A DNA stretch of 26,729 nt. Origin: Vitrella brassicaformis. Taxonomy: Eukaryota > Sar > Vitrellaceae. This document shows positions 21,668 to 26,729 of the stretch, piece by piece. The stretch lies in assembly GCA_001179505.1 (NCBI GenBank), contig CDMY01000307.1, forward strand, positions 1-26,729. Direction: 5' to 3'. Position 1 is the stretch's first letter; each line of letters begins with the position of its first letter. A program made the translations under genes and the position numbers. A model generated the notes under the pieces. The model saw only the letters and a program-made list of their open reading frames with translations, was not told the origin of the DNA and made no database searches.

Positions 21668-22305
21668 ATGGCTGCCCTCCTCTTCCTTCTCGTCGCCTCC
21701 GCCCTCCTCCTCGCGCCGCCCTCTGCAGCCGGCGCGGATGTCACAGCCGCCCCGGAGGTCGCCGATTCCTCGTCGCCGGACCTTGCCGGGGCCCTGGGCG
21801 AGCAGCTGGAGAGCTTCCTCAACCGAATGGAGAAGAAGATCGGTACGGCAGGGACACGTGCACTTACGCAGATAAGCTTAAGATGAAGCGGCACCCTCTG
21901 TGTCTCTGTGTGTCTGTTTGTGTGCCGTCGTGTGTCTGTGTGTCTGTGTCTGCAGGAAATGTCTCTCCTATGGTTACTGATGACGGCAAGACGCCCGCCG
22001 AGAAGATCAAGGCGGCTCTGAAGCACATCGAGGCCGTCAAGACCACAGCCGCTGCCGCCACCGCACCGAAGAAGGCTGACGAGCCCCACAAGCCAATTGT
22101 GGAAGAAGCTGAGCTGACAGTCATCATCACCATGATTGAGCAGCTGATTAAAGAGATCGAATCCTTTCTGAACGCCCTATTTCTGAAGGCCGAGCGGGGT
22201 GAACGAGAGGGTCTCGAGGGTCTCGAGAGTCTCGGCGTCCTCTTCTACACTCTGCTCACGTATTTGGAGCCCTTCCTGGTCACCCTGGCTGACATCTTCC
22301 TCTGA
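21668..22305 (+). CDS. Small secreted helical protein B (paralog of the 20890-21454 gene)
   Basis: Two exons, 21668-21842 and 21956-22305, phase-1 intron of 113 nt with TG-rich 3' end, 174 aa. Signal peptide: MAALLFLLVASALLLAPPSA then AGA. Mature part: LGEQLESFLNRMEKKIG, then KTPAEKIKAALKHIEAVK, an Ala/Thr-rich linker, and amphipathic to hydrophobic helices VIITMIEQLIKEIESFLNAL and LGVLFYTLLTYLEPFLVTL. No cysteines. The C-terminal third is hydrophobic enough to associate with membranes. Shares architecture with gene A on the other strand. Function unknown. Confidence 0.85.
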
Positions 22306-22874
22306 GTCTGAAGCCGCTGGCTGAAGCCGTGCTGTGTGTGTGAGCCGGGGGATAGGGGGAGAGAAATGGGGGGCGGGTCACAGTGCGTAGTACATGTGTG
22401 TGGATGGCGTAATATCAACTTTCAGCAGCGGTGCGATGGCGTCAAAATGGAGCGTCCATCCATGTAGTTTGTGCTGCCGTCTGTCTGTGCGTGCCTTGAT
22501 GCTGACGTACGTGAAAGAGTCTTCATCAGGTCCTCTCAGATGCGTGTTCGTGTGTGTGGGGAGGTTTTGTGTGGCTCCCTCTCCACGACCGCTGGCATTT
22601 GGTGTATACCGTCTCTTAGAACGATAGACGATGAGTAGAGGATGAGTAGCCAACAGCAGCCGACTCACTGACCCGCACGTACACGGACGAGGGGAAGGGA
22701 GAGAGAAGGGATGACTGCAGGCGTTGACTGATGAGTGTGTGGATGGACGGATTCATGGGATCGATACGTGAAGGTGTTGCAGTTGCGTGTTGGTCCCCCA
22801 AATGCGCAAATCAACTTCCCGCTCGATAAGAAAATGAGCCTTGGCATGCTGCTGGCCCTGTTGTGCATTTGCCT
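22306..22874. other. Intergenic region with a coding-like minus-strand stretch
   Basis: About 570 nt. On the minus strand an open frame from about 22550 down to TGA 22380-22378 has coding-like codon use (DEDSFTYVSIKARTDR, LHFDAIAPLLKVDI, ending MYYAL). It has no in-frame ATG and no convincing upstream exon, so I do not call a gene. On the plus strand LRVGPPNAQINFPLDKK near 22780-22835 is also open. The promoter of the 22875 gene must lie here. Confidence 0.35.
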
Positions 22875-24009
22875 ATGGCATCTGTGTGTGCTTTGCAGCA
22901 TGGGTACATCCACAAGGTGAGGGCCGGCAAGGTCGTCCCCCGCAGTGACTGCAGGTCACACACTGCACACTGGATGAATGGATGGATAAATGGAGTGGCG
23001 TGTCTGTCTGTCTGTCTATGTGTGTGTGTGTGCGTGTGTGTGTGTGCAGGCAGGTCACGTCGTTGTCTCCGAGAGGAACTTCGTCTCCAAGTGTGAAGCC
23101 TGGCGGACGCCTGCACCGCACATTCAGACATGAACACAGCAACGCACCGGCGATGGATGTGTGTGTGTGTCCATGTGTGGTCTGTCTGATCTGATCTTGT
23201 GCAGGGTTGTCTGGCGTTGGCCTTGTTCGAGGCACCTCCCCTCTCGCTCGCCACCCTCACCTCACCCGAGGCCCTCCAGAAATTCGACAGAATCCTCACA
23301 CAGCCGCTGCACCAACAGCAGCCATCGACAGCACCACCACTACCAGCGGCAGCAGCTGGGGACACCACTCAGCAGCAGCAGCAGCAGCAAGGTTCATCGG
23401 CAGACCAGCAGAGGGCGGCGCAGGGCCAGGCCGCTGCGGCCAAGCCGAAGCCGAAGCCAAAGGTTAAGACCAAGCTGAGGCGGTTCATCTGTGGCGGAGA
23501 GGACGGCATGATGCCATGCCGCCGTTGCCCACCAGCCTTAAGAAAGAGGTACGTGGGCGGCTGACTGGCTGGGTGCCACTAAATATAGAGTCATGTAGGG
23601 ACGGCATGAGTGTGTGGCGTATGTCTTGTGTGTGTGTGTGTGTATGTGGTTTCAGTCTGATAACGCTAGGGAGGTTGCGGAGCTTCAGCAGGCCAACGCC
23701 TCCCTCGACCAGCAGCTGCTGGTGCTTCAGCAATCTGCCGGTACGCTACGCGGGGTGGGCTGTCCAGCCAGCACAGCACAGCATAGCATAGTAGATAGAA
23801 ACTGTACCTCTCTTTCTCTCTGTGTCTGTGTTGTGTCGATGTGTGTGCTTGAAGGGGAGTTGCGTGACACCATTGAGTGCCGTCTTCGGTCGGCGGTGGG
23901 CGGGGAGCTGACGCGACAGGGGGCGGCGGTGGCGATGGGCGGAATGGGTCGTGGAGAGGGCCACGGGGGGGCAGATGACCAGGTCAGGCTGACGAATGGC
24001 GTCGGCTGA
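22875..24009 (+). CDS. Gln-rich coiled-coil protein, unrecognised
   Basis: Five exons with consistent phases, 258 aa: 22875-22954, 23050-23158, 23205-23552, 23656-23740, 23855-24009. Starts MASVCALQHGYIHKVRAGK. Exon 3 has LALALFEAPPLSLATLTSPE, an amphipathic EALQKFDRILTQ helix, then low-complexity Gln (QQQQQQQ), Ala/Gln and an alternating Lys-Pro tract (KPKPKPKVKTK) followed by a Cys cluster (FICGGEDG, PCRRCPP). Exon 4 is a coiled coil: REVAELQQANASLDQQLLV. Exon 5 is Gly/Arg-rich and ends LTNGVG at TGA 24007-24009. Exon 3 ends at a GTGGGC donor to keep phase; the nearer GTACGT donor would shift the frame. The basic tract suggests nucleic-acid or nuclear localisation, but this is weak. Confidence 0.65.
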
Positions 24010-24793
24010 TCTACGTAATACATGCTGTGTGTGTGTGTGTGTGTGTGGAGGGAGAGACAGACCGCCCGACACACTCGATGAACGTGTGTGTGTGGGAGCA
24101 TGAAGGGTATAGGAACGTGTGCGCGTGTCGACTGTGAAAGCTACACACGTCATTGTGACGAGAATGTGAAGAGATTTTCACCCTGTGGTGAGGACTGACG
24201 TACATTTGTGTGGGTTTGTTTCTTTCGTTTAGTTGATCATCGTCCATCAGATCGGTCCGCCGATATAGACATGAAATGTGTGTGTGAATGTACAGACGCA
24301 CAGACAGCCAGACCGACACGACCGACACGACCGGCACGTATCACTCCGCTCCTCCCTCCCTCCCTCCCTCCCTCCCGCATCAGTCCACCCCTGGCCCTCT
24401 GTCATGCATACATCCAACCAGCCGGCCCCACCCGCCTCACCTCATCCGCACAAGCCATGGAAGTCTCTTAAAACACACACAACACCCCACACCACATCCA
24501 GTGGGCAAACCAAACGGCAAACATGGACAGCCAGACAGACAGACAGCCACAGCCAGGCGATGCCCCCCACTACCGGACAAACCGAACCTCGTATGGATGG
24601 TATCTCTCCGCCTGCAGACAGGACAGATAGCCACACACACACACACAGACACACAGACACACAGATACAAACAGGCAGAGACCCCATGCACCCACACACC
24701 CAGCAGATGGGTGTGCGGCCGTGTGTGTCCATCACGCATCGAACCACATACCTGCTAGCCCTAGTGGCCGTGCGGACACTGTCGTGACAGTGC
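24010..24793. other. Intergenic region between convergent genes, repeat-rich
   Basis: About 780 nt between facing stops. Contains (TG)n near 24025-24045, (CCCT)n at 24351-24376, CAGA/ACAGAC repeats near 24525-24550 and (CA)n near 24630-24665. No supported gene. Confidence 0.5.
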
Positions 24794-24931
24794 TCAGTGA
24801 CCGCACGCCGCCCCCGCCTTGCAGACACCACCGCAGCAGTGCTGTCCTGCCGGACAGTCGGTGTCCTTGACGCACCCCGTAGTGATGAAAGAGTGGTGGT
24901 GGCCGTGGCAGACACCGTCGTGACAGTGCTC
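24764..24931 (-). repeat. Duplicated 33-nt Cys-module segment, second copy across the stop codon
   Basis: 24899-24931 (inside the coding tail, encoding EHCHDGVCHGH on the minus strand) and 24764-24795 are near-identical: one substitution plus a further C/T difference and a 1-nt deletion. The second copy overlaps the TGA stop and runs into the 3' flank. Confidence 0.75.
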
Positions 24932-25509
24932 TCCTGGCCCACAGGGGGGGGTTGCACCTCTCCGGCTGGGCCCCGCTGATGAGGTGCATCTGTCGGTGGG
25001 CGCTGCGGATGGCGTCGAGGGCGGTGCTGGCCATCTCGTGGGCCGCCTCGCCCATCTTGTGGGCCTGTTCCATCATGGACTTGGCCTGGTACACCTGCTG
25101 CTGCACGAGCGACAACTGGACCTGATGGCCAGAGACACCTGCACAAACACATTGCACACACCATGCAGCAACACACATCCATCCATTTATCCATCCATCC
25201 ATGCCACCACGTGCGCAGTGCATTCATCTCGCATTTGTGTGTGCCGTGCATGTGTGTATGCCGCACACATTAGTTGCTGTGGGTGCCGGTCTGCAGGCGG
25301 GAGATCTCCTTAGTGCGGCCAACAAACGATGCATCTGCACACAGCGGACAAGTAGGACAGTCACATATGGCTCAGGAGTGATGTATACGCCATAGATCTG
25401 GTCAAATGCACCCACCAGTATCGCCGTAGTTGCTGTACGTGGCCGAGGCCACAGCTACGGAACAGACGGCCGCCAAGGCGATGAGGAGCGCATACGAGGG
25501 ACCCTTCAT
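24794..25509 (-). CDS. Secreted protein with helical region and Cys-rich tail; frameshifted in this sequence
   Basis: Exon 1 (25416-25509) encodes a signal peptide: MKGPSYALLIALAAVCSVAV then ASA. Exon 2 starts at 25334 (ASFVGRTKEISRLQTGTHS); no GT donor precedes its in-frame TAA, so a GC-AG intron (GCAACT) may be used. Exon 3 (25138 to the stop at 24796-24794) has a Gln/Ala/Met-rich helix (LSLVQQQVYQAKSMMEQAHK) and then PERCNPP. Here eight Cs (plus-strand G run 24944-24951) shift the frame; one base fewer would continue into a Cys-rich module with PGEHCHDGVCHGH and CVKDTDCPAGQHCCGGVC, ending AACGH. The spacing recalls extracellular disulphide domains of the WAP/colipase-like kind, but no family is assigned. 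Either the genome has a homopolymer error or the gene is damaged. Confidence 0.6.
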
Positions 25510-26362
25510 CGCTGCCAACAACCAAATCGACAACCAAATCGCCGCGGAAAGCGAAAAACTTCCTTCCCTGGCGGCACGATATGTAGGGCACGGCAAATCC
25601 GATCGTGACGTGTGACGGCGTCTATGGGAGGGAGGCCGATCGCTTCATTCGCCGCTTGGCGGAGCTCATCAACAAGAGGGGCGGATGGGACAGATATGGT
25701 GTTGGCCGGGTCGAGCAATGGATTCGGGCGCGGCTGTCAGTGTGCCTGGCTCGTTCGGTGTCTGCGTGTCTGCGGCGGCCCAGGAGGAAGGGCCGGTGGC
25801 ATTGGTTGTATCAGAGGGGGCGTTGGGGTGATGGGGCAGGGATGTTCGTGCCTGGGGAGCCTCTCGTTTTCTGAGGGTGCCCCCCTGTGAGTAGGCGTGT
25901 GGGGATAGTGTGTGTTGATTGGCCTGGTTGCCTGTCAGTCTGGTTGGTAGTCTGTCTGTCTATCTGTCTGTCAGTCCGCATGTCTGTCCACTGCATTCGC
26001 GTGTGCTGCTCATGAGCATTGTTTGTCCATTTGAGTGTCTGTAGCTCGTTATCATTGCATTGCGATCGACTGTTCATGTTTGTCCGTGCCGTGGACCAAC
26101 GCGTGTGTGGCCCCCGGCGCATCGTTACACATCAATCAATTCATTTTCAAATCCGATGCACATGCATTGAGGACATTTGGATTGAGGACATCGGAGCGGA
26201 TTGGTTGGTTAGTGTGTTGAGGACGTCCGGGGAGAGAGGCCACCGCTGCTGCTCAGGAAGGTAGGCACGCAGTGTGCAGCATCAGATGCAGCAGCAGCGA
26301 GATCTCACAAGAATGCACTGCTTTGTCCCCGTCAGAACAGATCTTCGTTGGACTCTTCAGTG
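25510..26362. other. Intergenic region with one ATG-less open frame
   Basis: About 850 nt. A plus-strand frame at about 25605-25874 encodes an Arg/Trp-rich stretch (EADRFIRRLAELINKRGG, EQWIRARL, RRKGRWHWLYQRGRWGDG, ending PLVF then TGA) with coding-like codons, but no ATG start and no acceptor I trust; it could be a gene remnant. From 25890 to 26250 the DNA is T-rich with TGTC repeats and a repeated ATTGAGGACAT (near 26166 and 26181). The promoter of the minus-strand secreted gene must lie near 25510-25600. Confidence 0.35.
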
Positions 26363-26671
26363 ATGTCTTCGCCGTCCTCTCTGCTGGTGCTCACTCTCGA
26401 GGAGGCCAGCGACCTCATTGTGGACGCCGAACGGTCGCTCTCATCTCATCTGCGGCACACGCTCGAGACCATACAGCGCGGCACACACGAGTCCATCCGG
26501 CGGCTCCACGGCCTCCTGCCGGCACTCATCGACAATGCTTCCATGCCGCTTGGCGTGTCGGTGGGGGCCGATGTGCTGATGCTGTGGATGAGTGCCTGGT
26601 GCGGGAGGTGCGGTGCATTCGGGCGTCTGCATCTCGAGCAAGAGGGCGAAGGCGATGAGAGAGGCGGATGA
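26363..26671 (+). CDS. Unrecognised helical protein, 3' structure uncertain
   Basis: From ATG 26363 the frame reads MSSPSSLLVLTLEEASDLIV, then SLSSHLRHTLETIQRGTHES, IRRLHGLLPALIDNA and a segment with VLMLWMSAWCGRCG, ending in an acidic tail at TGA 26669-26671. GC-rich third positions to about 26560 support coding; beyond GTGTCG/GTGGGG (about 26560) the frame may change or be spliced, and the gene may continue past the window. Helical heptad-like spacing is visible. No family recognised. Confidence 0.45.
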   Translation: MSSPSSLLVLTLEEASDLIVDAERSLSSHLRHTLETIQRGTHESIRRLHGLLPALIDNASMPLGVSVGADVLMLWMSAWCGRCGAFGRLHLEQEGEGDERGG

Positions 26672-26729
26672 GGAGAAGGAGTCGGTCGGTATGCCTCTGC
26701 AAGGTCAGCGGCGAAGAGCTCATTTTTGG

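Overview
The window is nuclear DNA from a GC-rich eukaryote whose genes are cut by many short introns. Most introns are about 65-110 nt, GT...AG, and carry (TG)n or (GGAT)n tracts, often ending TGTGTGTGCAG. This style, together with the protein content, fits a chromerid or other alveolate alga such as Vitrella brassicaformis. That assignment is inference; no marker here proves it. There are no bacterial operons, tRNA or rRNA genes, CRISPR arrays or intact transposons. All gene models were made by hand from reading-frame continuity, splice sites and intron phase, so exon edges are provisional.

Layout. 18-713 (+): 3' end of a tyrosyl-DNA phosphodiesterase 1 gene. 993-2391 (+): unrecognised protein. 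2867-5933 (-): BTB/POZ domain joined to a PfkB-family sugar kinase, about 16 exons. 6117-7426 (+) and 7855-11333 (-): two convergent secreted Cys-containing proteins. 11629-17605 (+): about 40-exon, roughly 920-aa coiled-coil protein with a cluster of TQT motifs. 17706-20218 (-): secreted protein with bacterial-type RTX calcium-binding repeats and two C-terminal hydrophobic segments. 20890-21454 (-) and 21668-22305 (+): head-to-head pair of small secreted helical paralogs. 22875-24009 (+): poly-Q/coiled-coil protein. 24794-25509 (-): secreted protein with a helical part and a Cys-rich tail broken by a homopolymer frameshift. 26363-26671 (+): unrecognised helical protein.

The genes do not form an obvious pathway. 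Divergent pairs share short promoters (5934-6116, 11334-11628, 21455-21667). Several genes encode secreted or membrane-anchored proteins. The most unusual items are the BTB-sugar kinase fusion, the spliced RTX protein, the TQT array and the divergent paralog pair with a 27-bp duplicated element in its shared promoter.
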